From Flavobacteriaceae bacterium (GTDB taxonomy: Bacteria; Bacteroidota; Bacteroidia; Flavobacteriales; Flavobacteriaceae): a stretch of DNA of 8,332 nucleotides. This document shows, one piece after another, positions 1-6,183 of the stretch. The stretch covers positions 9,019-17,350 of the forward strand of contig NZAX01000027.1 in the NCBI GenBank assembly GCA_002687665.1, written 5' to 3'. The notes beneath the pieces were generated by a model, which saw only the letters and a program-made list of their open reading frames with translations, did no database searches and was not told the DNA's origin. Position 1 is the stretch's first letter, and each line of letters starts with the position of its first letter. Made by a program: the position numbers and the translations under genes.

Positions 1-230
1 CTCCTGAAACGAAGAATGATACCTTTGGGACGCAATTCTATGCTACAGGTATTACGATTGTTATCCAAAACCAAAAGATTGTGAATGTCAATAGAGGATT
101 GGCTAATGACGAGTTTGGAGGAACCAATGCCCCCTTTGGCCCATCGTTCTTTTAAGGAAAAGGGTTTCCCTACTGTTATTTCAATCTTTTCATTGACCTT
201 AGGCTCGTTATAAGAAACGTTTAAAAGCAT
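1..230 (-). CDS. Conserved hypothetical protein, 3' end cut by window edge
   Basis: A minus-strand frame opens at the ATG at 230-228 and runs without a stop to the left edge, giving 76 N-terminal residues; the C-terminus lies outside. Nothing hydrophobic or signal-like is visible. Near the edge it reads SIELRPKGIILRFR (about residues 63-76). I associate this arginine/lysine-rich stretch with short, function-unknown conserved proteins of Flavobacteriia, but that is from memory and no function can be assigned. The start is well supported: it is the only ATG in the open frame, which is closed by a stop at 257-255. A good Bacteroidota promoter (TTG, 21-base spacer, TATATTTG) ends 7 bases before it. 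The gene is divergent from argS across a 113-base gap. The opposite strand also has an open stretch ending near 154, but it has no promoter and looks like a shadow. Confidence 0.7.
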   Translation of the reverse strand, partial: MLLNVSYNEPKVNEKIEITVGKPFSLKERWAKGGIGSSKLVISQSSIDIHNLLVLDNNRNTCSIELRPKGIILRFR

Positions 231-237
231 TTTTATA

Positions 238-269
238 CAAATATAGCGCTTTAGTTACTTTTCGTCCAA
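238..269 (-). promoter_or_regulatory. Bacteroidota-type promoter of the left-edge hypothetical gene
   Basis: On the minus strand, TTG at 269-267 is followed after 21 bases by TATATTTG at 245-238, an exact match to the TAnnTTTG -7 element used by the primary sigma factor of Bacteroidota. Only 7 bases separate the element from the ATG at 230, so the transcript should start at or within a few bases of the start codon. Confidence 0.6.
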
Positions 270-325
270 TTTGGATTGAAAGTTCATTACTTATCAGTTT
301 TAATAAAGACAACAAAGTTTATAAT

Positions 326-333
326 TATCTTTG
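326..333 (+). promoter_or_regulatory. -7 promoter element of argS
   Basis: TATCTTTG matches TAnnTTTG exactly and ends 10 bases before the argS ATG. Transcription starting a few bases downstream would leave a leader of only about 4-6 bases. I see no convincing TTG -33 element about 20 bases upstream, so recognition may rest mainly on the -7 box. The same 8-mer occurs in front of queE. Confidence 0.55.
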
Positions 334-343
334 CGCTTGATAT

Positions 344-2122
344 ATGGAAACCTTAGAGCAAATCCTATCCAAATCCGTAACTAATTTTTTATCAGAAAGG
401 TATGGTCTTTCAGACCTAAAGCTTGAATTTCAGGCCACCCCTAAAGATTTTGAAGGAGACATTACCTTGGTACTTTTCCCATTTTTAAAATTGACGCGTC
501 AAAACCCATCGGTTTTGGGTTCAGAGATTGGAGCTTTTTTGAAAGATCATTCTGCTCAAATTTTGAAATATAATGTGGTGAGTGGATTTTTAAACATGTC
601 TGTGTCAGACCGTTATTATTTAAACTTTTTAGATGGTTTTCTTGGGTTTAAGGATTATGGTCATACCCCACCTAATGATGATTCTCCAACCATCATGGTT
701 GAGTTTTCCTCTCCCAATACAAATAAGCCTTTACATCTGGGGCATGTCAGGAATAACCTTTTAGGTCATTCGATTTCAAAGATCTTGGAGGCCAATGGGA
801 ATCATGTTATCAAAACCCAGATTATCAACGACCGTGGTATTCATATTTGTAAATCCATGTTGGCTTGGCACTACTTTGGAGAGGGAGAAACCCCCGAAAG
901 TTCAGGATTAAAAGGAGATCAGTTGGTTGGTAAATACTATGTATTGTTTGAAACAAAATATCGCGAACAAATAGCAGACATGGTATCTGGTGGAAAATCT
1001 CAGGAAGAAGCTGAGAAATCCGCTCCATTTCTGTTAGAGGCCCAACAGATGCTTCGCAAATGGGAAAATAACGATCCAGAAGTACGAAATTTATGGACAC
1101 TGATGAATCAATGGGTTTATGACGGCTTTGAATCCACATATAAGAGTTTAGGAGTAGATTTTGATTCCTATTATTATGAAAGTCAAACATATTTATTGGG
1201 AAAATCAATTATAAAAGATGGGTTGAACAAAGGTGTTTTTTATACTAAAGAGGACGGTTCAGTATGGGTAGACCTTAATGACGATGGCCTGGACGAAAAA
1301 TTATTATTACGATCTGATGGGACAGCAGTCTATATGACGCAAGACATCGGTACAGCCAATCAAAGAATAGTTGATTACCCGCTAGTTAAGGGTATGGTCT
1401 ACACCGTGGGCAACGAACAGGATTATCACTTTAAGGTATTGTTCATGGTTCTCAAAAAACTAGGTTATTCCTGGGCCGATTCTCTATTTCATTTAAGTTA
1501 CGGGATGGTTGATTTACCCTCCGGTAAAATGAAAAGTCGAGAAGGGACAGTTGTCGATGCCGATGATTTGATCGAGCAAATGAAAAATACAGCTGGAAGA
1601 ATCGCAGCCGAAAATGGAAAAATTGAGGGACTTGAAGAGCATGAGAGAGTTATTCTTTTTCAAAAGATTGGTCTGGGGGCTTTAAAGTATTTTATCCTTA
1701 AGGTTGATCCCAAAAAAAGGATCTTATTTGACCCTGAGGCCTCAGTTGATTTTAATGGAAATACTGGTCCATTTATTCAATATACTTATGCTCGAATTCA
1801 ATCACTTATTCAAAAAGTAGAAGGGGAGTTAGAACTCCACTTGGATTTGAGTTTGGTTGACAAGGAAAAAGAGATCCTTAAACATTTGAGTACTTATCCA
1901 GCTTTGGTTAAAACCGCTGGGGAGCAATACAGCCCTGCTCTTGTAGCCAATTATCTATACGAACTGGTGAAAATGTTCAATTCTTTTTATCAGAATGTCA
2001 GTGTTTTTGGATCTAAGGACCAAAAGCTAAAGTCTTTGCGTTTATTGCTCTGCAAAGCAGTTGCGAACAATATTGAATCTGCCAGTGGTTTATTGGGGAT
2101 TGATTTACCCGATAGAATGTAA
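344..2122 (+). CDS. argS: Arginyl-tRNA synthetase (class I)
   Basis: Cytosolic enzyme that charges tRNA-Arg with arginine using ATP. The 592-residue product has the usual bacterial length and layout. An N-terminal ArgRS-specific domain (about 1-110) is followed by the class I catalytic core, with the HIGH signature as HLGH (131-134) after the SSPNTNKP segment, and INDRG at 161-165. The KMSK-like loop is KMKSREG (395-401). The DALR-type anticodon-binding domain fills the C-terminus, opening with GPFIQYTYARIQS (475-487). No key element is missing. The start is the ATG just after a TATCTTTG promoter box; no Shine-Dalgarno is present, as is usual in this phylum. The gene ends at a TAA directly abutting a strong terminator, so it is probably monocistronic. 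It converges with the rhodopsin gene and shows no pathway link to it. Confidence 0.97.
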   Translation: METLEQILSKSVTNFLSERYGLSDLKLEFQATPKDFEGDITLVLFPFLKLTRQNPSVLGSEIGAFLKDHSAQILKYNVVSGFLNMSVSDRYYLNFLDGFLGFKDYGHTPPNDDSPTIMVEFSSPNTNKPLHLGHVRNNLLGHSISKILEANGNHVIKTQIINDRGIHICKSMLAWHYFGEGETPESSGLKGDQLVGKYYVLFETKYREQIADMVSGGKSQEEAEKSAPFLLEAQQMLRKWENNDPEVRNLWTLMNQWVYDGFESTYKSLGVDFDSYYYESQTYLLGKSIIKDGLNKGVFYTKEDGSVWVDLNDDGLDEKLLLRSDGTAVYMTQDIGTANQRIVDYPLVKGMVYTVGNEQDYHFKVLFMVLKKLGYSWADSLFHLSYGMVDLPSGKMKSREGTVVDADDLIEQMKNTAGRIAAENGKIEGLEEHERVILFQKIGLGALKYFILKVDPKKRILFDPEASVDFNGNTGPFIQYTYARIQSLIQKVEGELELHLDLSLVDKEKEILKHLSTYPALVKTAGEQYSPALVANYLYELVKMFNSFYQNVSVFGSKDQKLKSLRLLLCKAVANNIESASGLLGIDLPDRM

Positions 2123-2152
2123 AAAAAAATCGCTCCAAAGAGCGATTTTTTT
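2123..2152. terminator. Bidirectional intrinsic terminator between argS and proteorhodopsin
   Basis: A run of A's, the arm TCGCTC, the loop CAAA, then GAGCGA and seven T's form a perfect hairpin: 6 bp of mixed sequence extended by 7 A-T pairs. Because the stem is flanked by A's on one side and T's on the other, it reads as a Rho-independent terminator on both strands. It starts immediately after the argS stop codon and lies about 38 bases past the rhodopsin stop, so it can end both convergent transcripts. Confidence 0.93.
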
Positions 2153-2189
2153 CTAGAGCAGTTAAACTTTACTACCCTTTGAGATTAGA

Positions 2190-2927
2190 TTACTTGGAAC
2201 TAACAGCTAAATTGTATACAACTAAACCGAATCCAATTTTGTTGATAGCATCACCAACGTTATAAATAACGTCCATAGCTATTGGCATGCCAAAAAACTC
2301 TCCTGCTTCTCCATACCATCCTGCAGTACCAGCCATATAACCAATTGGGTAAATAGCCCAACCAACTACAACAAATTTCAAGAGTGTTTTGTGAGCAGAA
2401 AGAACAGCTCCTCCAGCAGCTTCTGCAAGCTTAGAAGCTCCACCTTTCCATATTTCATAAACAATAGCAAAATAGGCTAAACCAGAGATAAGACCCCAAA
2501 GTGCGGGACCTAGTCCGTCAGTGTAAACACCTTCACCAAAGTATCCAGCTACAAGCATTACTGTTGATAACAGAATTAATTTCCACATTAATGATTTAGT
2601 GGCTCCAGCTGCTTTAAGAATAAGGTAAAACTCTACACACATTAGTGGAACAGTCAAAATCCAATCGACATATCGGAAAAAGGTTGGTGAACCATTTCCA
2701 CTTGCCCAGTAGTCTCTCATGTACCAATAATGAACCGCAGCGATAAAGGTAATTAAACCTGATACCAAAATGGAGGTTCTCCATTTGCTGTCAAAAGAGT
2801 TCATAGATAGGAAGAAAAACGCTGATGCTGCCATCATTGCCATACAACCTACAAAAAAAGTGAACCCTACATAATCGTCTGTAGCCATCGCAGGGACTAC
2901 AGCAGATAAATTAAAAAGATTTTCCAT
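2190..2927 (-). CDS. Proteorhodopsin, green-tuned light-driven proton pump
   Basis: Seven-helix microbial rhodopsin of the inner membrane that uses retinal to export protons in light. Its 245 residues match the family's length. Retinal attaches to Lys230 in VGDAINKIGFG, with Asp226 as second counter-ion. Helix C reads RYVDWILTVPLMCVEF: Asp88 is the proton acceptor (GPR Asp97), Thr92 matches Thr101, and Glu99 is the cytoplasmic donor (GPR Glu108). This is the DTE signature of outward proton pumps rather than the NDQ sodium or NTQ chloride types. Met96 sits at the spectral-tuning site (GPR 105), typical of green-absorbing flavobacterial pumps. His66 is the usual partner of the acceptor Asp. Helix E carries Trp144-Gly145, where GPR appears to have Phe152, which may expose retinal to a carotenoid antenna. 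No obvious cleavable signal peptide is seen. The gene lies head to head with blh, its retinal source, and ends facing the argS terminator. Confidence 0.97.
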   Translation of the reverse strand: MENLFNLSAVVPAMATDDYVGFTFFVGCMAMMAASAFFFLSMNSFDSKWRTSILVSGLITFIAAVHYWYMRDYWASGNGSPTFFRYVDWILTVPLMCVEFYLILKAAGATKSLMWKLILLSTVMLVAGYFGEGVYTDGLGPALWGLISGLAYFAIVYEIWKGGASKLAEAAGGAVLSAHKTLLKFVVVGWAIYPIGYMAGTAGWYGEAGEFFGMPIAMDVIYNVGDAINKIGFGLVVYNLAVSSK

Positions 2928-2956
2928 AATTAAATTAATTATTTATTTTGTTTAGG

Positions 2957-2964
2957 TAAATATA
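2957..2964 (-). promoter_or_regulatory. Possible weak -7 element of the proteorhodopsin gene
   Basis: TATATTTA on the minus strand matches TAnnTTTG at every position except the last and lies 29 bases before the rhodopsin ATG. No TTG is found at the expected distance upstream. In such AT-rich sequence a near-match is weak evidence. There is no exact TAnnTTTG on this strand in the 94-base gap, in contrast with several neighbouring genes. Confidence 0.25.
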
Positions 2965-3014
2965 GAAAAAATTAAACTTACTTGCTATATAAGTGATATT
3001 TTTACGAAAAAATT

Positions 3015-3027
3015 TATCAAATTGATA
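3015..3027. repeat. 13-base palindrome over the blh start codon
   Basis: TATCAA, a central A, then TTGATA form a perfect inverted repeat with 6-base arms. The TTG of the right arm is the proposed blh start codon. It could be an operator or a small RNA structure limiting translation initiation, or it could be chance in AT-rich DNA. Nothing else in the gap supports a regulator site. Confidence 0.3.
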
Positions 3028-3906
3028 TTTCAAGCAACTAAAAATTACCAAATCGCCATTTCGATTACTTTTGTGTTCATTATCTTAATACCCTTATTAT
3101 CAGACAGTTTTGTTGATTTTATCTCAGGTTTTGGGGTTCTGACCCTAGGGATTTTGCATGGAGCAAATGACATTAAAATAATTACCAAAAGTTATAAAGG
3201 AAAATTAAATAACCTTTTTTTTAAGTCTATAATGATTTATGTTTTGGTTGTTTTATTGAGTGCGGTCTTCTTTTTTACCCTTCCTGGACTAGCATTGGTA
3301 ATTTTTGTACTTTTTAGTAGTTATCACTTTGGAGAAGAGCATTGGGAAGATAGTTTGTCTATCTCTGTAGCCAATGTTATTTTTTATACATTATATGGAG
3401 CATTTATATTCTTTTTGATGTTTACCCTTCAATACGAATCAGTGGTGGAAGTAATCCAAATGATATCTGGGCAATCATTGCCTTTTTATTTTTTTCTTTA
3501 TACATCCATAATTTTGGGGGTAGTATTATTAACATTAATGTCATTAAAATTATCTACTCGAAACCACCTTTTTAAAGAGTGTCTATTGCTTTTACTTTTA
3601 ACTGGTATTTTTTATGTTGGATCATTATGGTTTGCATTTGCATTTTACTTTGTGGTGTGGCATAGCTTTCCCTCCTTGCTTAATCAATTAAAGTTCTTAT
3701 ATGGAAAAATGAACTTTAAATCTTTTTTAATTTATTTTAGACATTCTATGATTTATTGGTTGGCCTCTCTGATCTCCTTGTATTTGGTTTACAATTATGT
3801 AGATTTTGAAGCGAATTATTTTATGCCTTTGTTTTTTTCATTTTTGGCTGCAATAACTTTTCCGCATACCATTGTGATGTTTATTATGAAAAACAAAAAT
3901 GGATGA
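3022..3906 (+). CDS. blh: Beta-carotene 15,15'-dioxygenase, Brp/Blh family
   Basis: Membrane-embedded iron enzyme that splits beta-carotene into two retinals, the chromophore for the adjacent rhodopsin. The product is strongly hydrophobic with several membrane helices. Conserved histidines appear in the family's contexts: His46 in GILHGANDI, His102 and His107 in SSYHFGEEHW, His214 in FVVWHSF and His282 in FPHTIVM. As I recall for marine Blh, the ligands are His21, 78, 188 and 192; the last lies four residues after His188, and here that place (218) is Ser. The start is uncertain. There is no ATG on this strand between the rhodopsin gene and 3022, and the first in-frame Met is residue 71, past an essential His, so a rare start is needed. 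TTG at 3022 gives 294 residues. The gene is divergent from the rhodopsin gene and ends 59 bases before ffh on the same strand, so read-through is possible. Confidence 0.92.
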   Translation: MIFQATKNYQIAISITFVFIILIPLLSDSFVDFISGFGVLTLGILHGANDIKIITKSYKGKLNNLFFKSIMIYVLVVLLSAVFFFTLPGLALVIFVLFSSYHFGEEHWEDSLSISVANVIFYTLYGAFIFFLMFTLQYESVVEVIQMISGQSLPFYFFLYTSIILGVVLLTLMSLKLSTRNHLFKECLLLLLLTGIFYVGSLWFAFAFYFVVWHSFPSLLNQLKFLYGKMNFKSFLIYFRHSMIYWLASLISLYLVYNYVDFEANYFMPLFFSFLAAITFPHTIVMFIMKNKNG

Positions 3907-3938
3907 ATGTTAGGGGTTTTAAATATGATTGAAAACAG

Positions 3939-3946
3939 TAAATTTG
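3939..3946 (+). promoter_or_regulatory. -7 promoter element of ffh-folD
   Basis: TAAATTTG is an exact TAnnTTTG match in the 59-base gap between blh and ffh, ending 19 bases before the ffh ATG. A T-run at 3917-3920 is the only candidate -33 region. It suggests that ffh and folD have their own promoter and need not depend on transcription from blh. Confidence 0.5.
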
Positions 3947-3965
3947 TTTCCATAAAATCAGATCT

Positions 3966-5294
3966 ATGTTTGATAGCCTAAGTAATAAACTGGAAACTGC
4001 TTTTAAGCTTCTAAAAGGGCACGGCAAGATAACTGAAATCAATGTGGCCGAAACCCTCAAGGAGGTGAGAAGAGCATTATTAGATGCGGACGTAAACTTT
4101 AAGATCGCCAAAGAGTTTACTAATCGAGTAAAGGAAAAGGCTATAGGTCAAAAAGTATTGACTAGTCTTCAGCCTGGTCAGCTGATGGTGAAGATCGTCA
4201 AGGATGAATTGACCGAACTAATGGGAAGTAGCGCAGCCGAAATGGAGCTAACTTCAAACCCCTCCATCATCTTAATGTCCGGTTTGCAAGGATCAGGTAA
4301 AACTACTTTCAGTGGAAAACTAGCATTTTATCTTAAAAATAAGAAAAAGAAAAAACCCTTACTGGTTGCTTGTGATGTTTATAGACCGGCGGCCATAGAT
4401 CAGTTGGCTGTTTTGGGAGAACAGATAAATGTTCCTGTTTTTTTTGACCATGAAAATAAAAATCCAATAAAGATTGCTCAAGCGGCGTTAAAACAAGCTA
4501 AACAATCCAATAATGACGTGGTTATCATTGATACTGCTGGACGATTGGCAGTCGATGAGGTCATGATGAAGGAAATTTCAGACATTCATCAAATAGTAAA
4601 ACCTCAGCAAACACTTTTTGTAGTGGATGCTATGACCGGTCAGGATGCGGTCAATACTGCCAAAGCTTTTCATGACACCCTTAATTTCGATGGAGTTATA
4701 CTGACAAAACTTGATGGAGATACTCGAGGGGGAGCAGCTTTATCGATCAAATCCGTAGTCAATAAACCCATTAAGTTTATAGGTACGGGGGAGAAAATGG
4801 AAGCATTGGATGTGTTTTATCCGGAGCGAATGGCAGATCGAATCTTGGGTATGGGAGATGTTGTTTCCTTGGTTGAGCGTGCTCAGGAACAGTTTGATCA
4901 GGAGCAAGCTAGAAAAATTAGTAAAAAGATTGCCAAAAACCAATTCGGTTTTGATGATTTTCTTTCTCAAATACAGCAAGTCAAGAAGATGGGAAATATG
5001 AAAGACCTGATAGGAATGATCCCCGGTGCTGGGAAAATGATGGGTGATGCAGAAATTAATGATGAATCTTTCAAACACATTGAGGCTATAATTGGGTCAA
5101 TGACTCCAAAAGAGCGTTCACAACCAAACTTACTCAACCACAGTAGAAAAAACAGAATTGCTAGGGGTTCTGGAAGGGATATTAATGAGGTTAATCAGCT
5201 CATAAAACAATTCGGTCAGATGAGTAAAATGATGAAAATGATGCAGGGAGGAAAGGGAAAGCAAATGATGCAGATGCTTCAAGGATTTAAATAA
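3966..5294 (+). CDS. ffh: Signal recognition particle protein Ffh (SRP54)
   Basis: GTPase subunit of the signal recognition particle. With 4.5S RNA it binds signal sequences emerging from the ribosome and docks with FtsY at the membrane. The 442 residues show the full NG-M architecture: N domain about 1-95, then the G domain with GLQGSGKTT (106-114, P-loop), DVYRPAA (137-143), DTAGR (189-193), TKLD (247-250) and GTGEK (273-277). The methionine-rich M domain runs from about 325 to the end, with the RNA-binding SRKNRIARGSG at 393-403 and clustered Met residues after 415. The ATG follows a TAAATTTG box with a short leader. folD begins 2 bases after its stop, so the two are probably co-transcribed. 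The SRP RNA gene is not recognisable here. Multi-span proteins such as the rhodopsin are likely clients, but the adjacency need not be functional. Confidence 0.97.
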   Translation: MFDSLSNKLETAFKLLKGHGKITEINVAETLKEVRRALLDADVNFKIAKEFTNRVKEKAIGQKVLTSLQPGQLMVKIVKDELTELMGSSAAEMELTSNPSIILMSGLQGSGKTTFSGKLAFYLKNKKKKKPLLVACDVYRPAAIDQLAVLGEQINVPVFFDHENKNPIKIAQAALKQAKQSNNDVVIIDTAGRLAVDEVMMKEISDIHQIVKPQQTLFVVDAMTGQDAVNTAKAFHDTLNFDGVILTKLDGDTRGGAALSIKSVVNKPIKFIGTGEKMEALDVFYPERMADRILGMGDVVSLVERAQEQFDQEQARKISKKIAKNQFGFDDFLSQIQQVKKMGNMKDLIGMIPGAGKMMGDAEINDESFKHIEAIIGSMTPKERSQPNLLNHSRKNRIARGSGRDINEVNQLIKQFGQMSKMMKMMQGGKGKQMMQMLQGFK

Positions 5295-5296
5295 TT

Positions 5297-6172
5297 ATGG
5301 AAATACTGGACGGGAAAAAACTATCTGAACAAATTAAAGAAGAAATTAAGCAAGCAGTTATTCTTCGAAAAGAAAATCAGAAAAAAATACCTCATTTAGC
5401 AGCGGTAATAGTAGGCAATGACGGGGCAAGTTTGACTTATGTTGGAAGTAAGGTGCGCTCATGTGAGCAAGTTGGTTTTAAATCTACTTTGATCCGCTTA
5501 GAAAGTAAGATTACTGAAGAAGCACTACTCTCCAAAATTAGAGCATTAAACAATGATGACACCTTGGATGGTTATATTGTTCAGTTACCCCTCCCTCAGC
5601 ACATAAACGAGGAGAAAATTTTATTGGCCGTTGATCCAAAGAAAGATGTTGATGGTTTTCATCCTTCGAATTTTGGAAGAATGGCATTGGAAATGGATTC
5701 CTTTATTCCTGCTACTCCTTTTGGTATTATGGAAATGCTAAGAAGATATAAAATTGATGTCTCAGGAAAACACTGTTTGGTCATCGGCAGAAGTCATATC
5801 GTTGGCAGACCTATCAGTATTTTGATGAGTCAAAAGAATAATCCTGGAAATGCTACAGTAACTCTTGCTCACAGCAGAACCAAAGACATTGAAAAGTTAA
5901 CTCAAAAAGCAGATATCATAATCTCTGCTCTTGGTATACCTGAATTTTTAAAAGCTGATATGGTCAAGGATGGTGTAATAGTAATTGATGTAGGAATTAC
6001 TAGAGTTCCTGACGAATTTCATCCAAAGGGCTATGTTATTAAGGGTGATGTAGCTTATGATGAAGTTTCTAAAAAATCGAGTTATATTACGCCTGTTCCT
6101 GGTGGAGTAGGGCCAATGACCATCGCCATGTTACTTCAAAATACTCTGCTTTCCTGTGAGCGTAAATTTTAA
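5297..6172 (+). CDS. folD: Bifunctional methylene-THF dehydrogenase / methenyl-THF cyclohydrolase
   Basis: Cytosolic enzyme interconverting 5,10-methylene-, methenyl- and 10-formyl-tetrahydrofolate with NADP, supplying one-carbon units for purines and fMet-tRNA. Its 291 residues cover the complete family length. The folate site is seen in GNDGASLTYVGSKVRSC (40-56), with Tyr48 and catalytic Lys52, in QLPLP (96-100) and in DPKKDVDGFHP (113-123). The nucleotide-binding signature is GRSHIVGRP (164-172), with His where many homologues have Asn. TPVPGGVGPMT (265-275) closes the active site. It starts 2 bases after the ffh stop, has no promoter box of its own, and so most likely depends on the ffh promoter. 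It converges with the downstream membrane-protein gene, leaving only 7 bases between stop codons. Confidence 0.97.
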   Translation: MEILDGKKLSEQIKEEIKQAVILRKENQKKIPHLAAVIVGNDGASLTYVGSKVRSCEQVGFKSTLIRLESKITEEALLSKIRALNNDDTLDGYIVQLPLPQHINEEKILLAVDPKKDVDGFHPSNFGRMALEMDSFIPATPFGIMEMLRRYKIDVSGKHCLVIGRSHIVGRPISILMSQKNNPGNATVTLAHSRTKDIEKLTQKADIIISALGIPEFLKADMVKDGVIVIDVGITRVPDEFHPKGYVIKGDVAYDEVSKKSSYITPVPGGVGPMTIAMLLQNTLLSCERKF

Positions 6173-6183
6173 CTTAAATTTAC
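6162..6183. terminator. Weak AT-rich hairpin across the folD / membrane-protein stop codons
   Basis: GTAAATTT and AAATTTAC form an 8-base inverted repeat around a 6-base loop. It spans the last codons and stop of folD and the stop of the facing gene. It lacks a GC-rich core and a clear T-tract, so it would be a poor intrinsic terminator and may be chance. With 7 bases between the stop codons, no better terminator can lie strictly between the genes, so the transcripts probably overlap. Confidence 0.25.

Noticed and set aside
825..1208. Minus-strand open frame of 127 codons inside argS
   Set aside because: It is antisense to the conserved catalytic core of argS, has no promoter box and its translation resembles no protein family; it is a shadow of the argS codons.
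2994..3030. Direct repeat TGATATTT spaced 29 bases apart before and at the blh start
   Set aside because: Eight-base AT-rich repeats are expected by chance in this composition, and no further copies or matching spacing support a binding site.
3884..4111. Minus-strand open frame over the blh end and ffh start
   Set aside because: It overlaps two well-supported genes and the ffh promoter, and has no recognisable content.
4740..5078. Open frames on both strands inside ffh
   Set aside because: They lie within the ffh G and M domains, whose motifs are intact in the ffh frame; the alternative translations look random.
5211..5290. ATGATG-rich repeat-like stretch at the ffh end
   Set aside because: It encodes the methionine cluster of the Ffh M domain, a normal feature of the signal-binding groove, not a separate repeat element.
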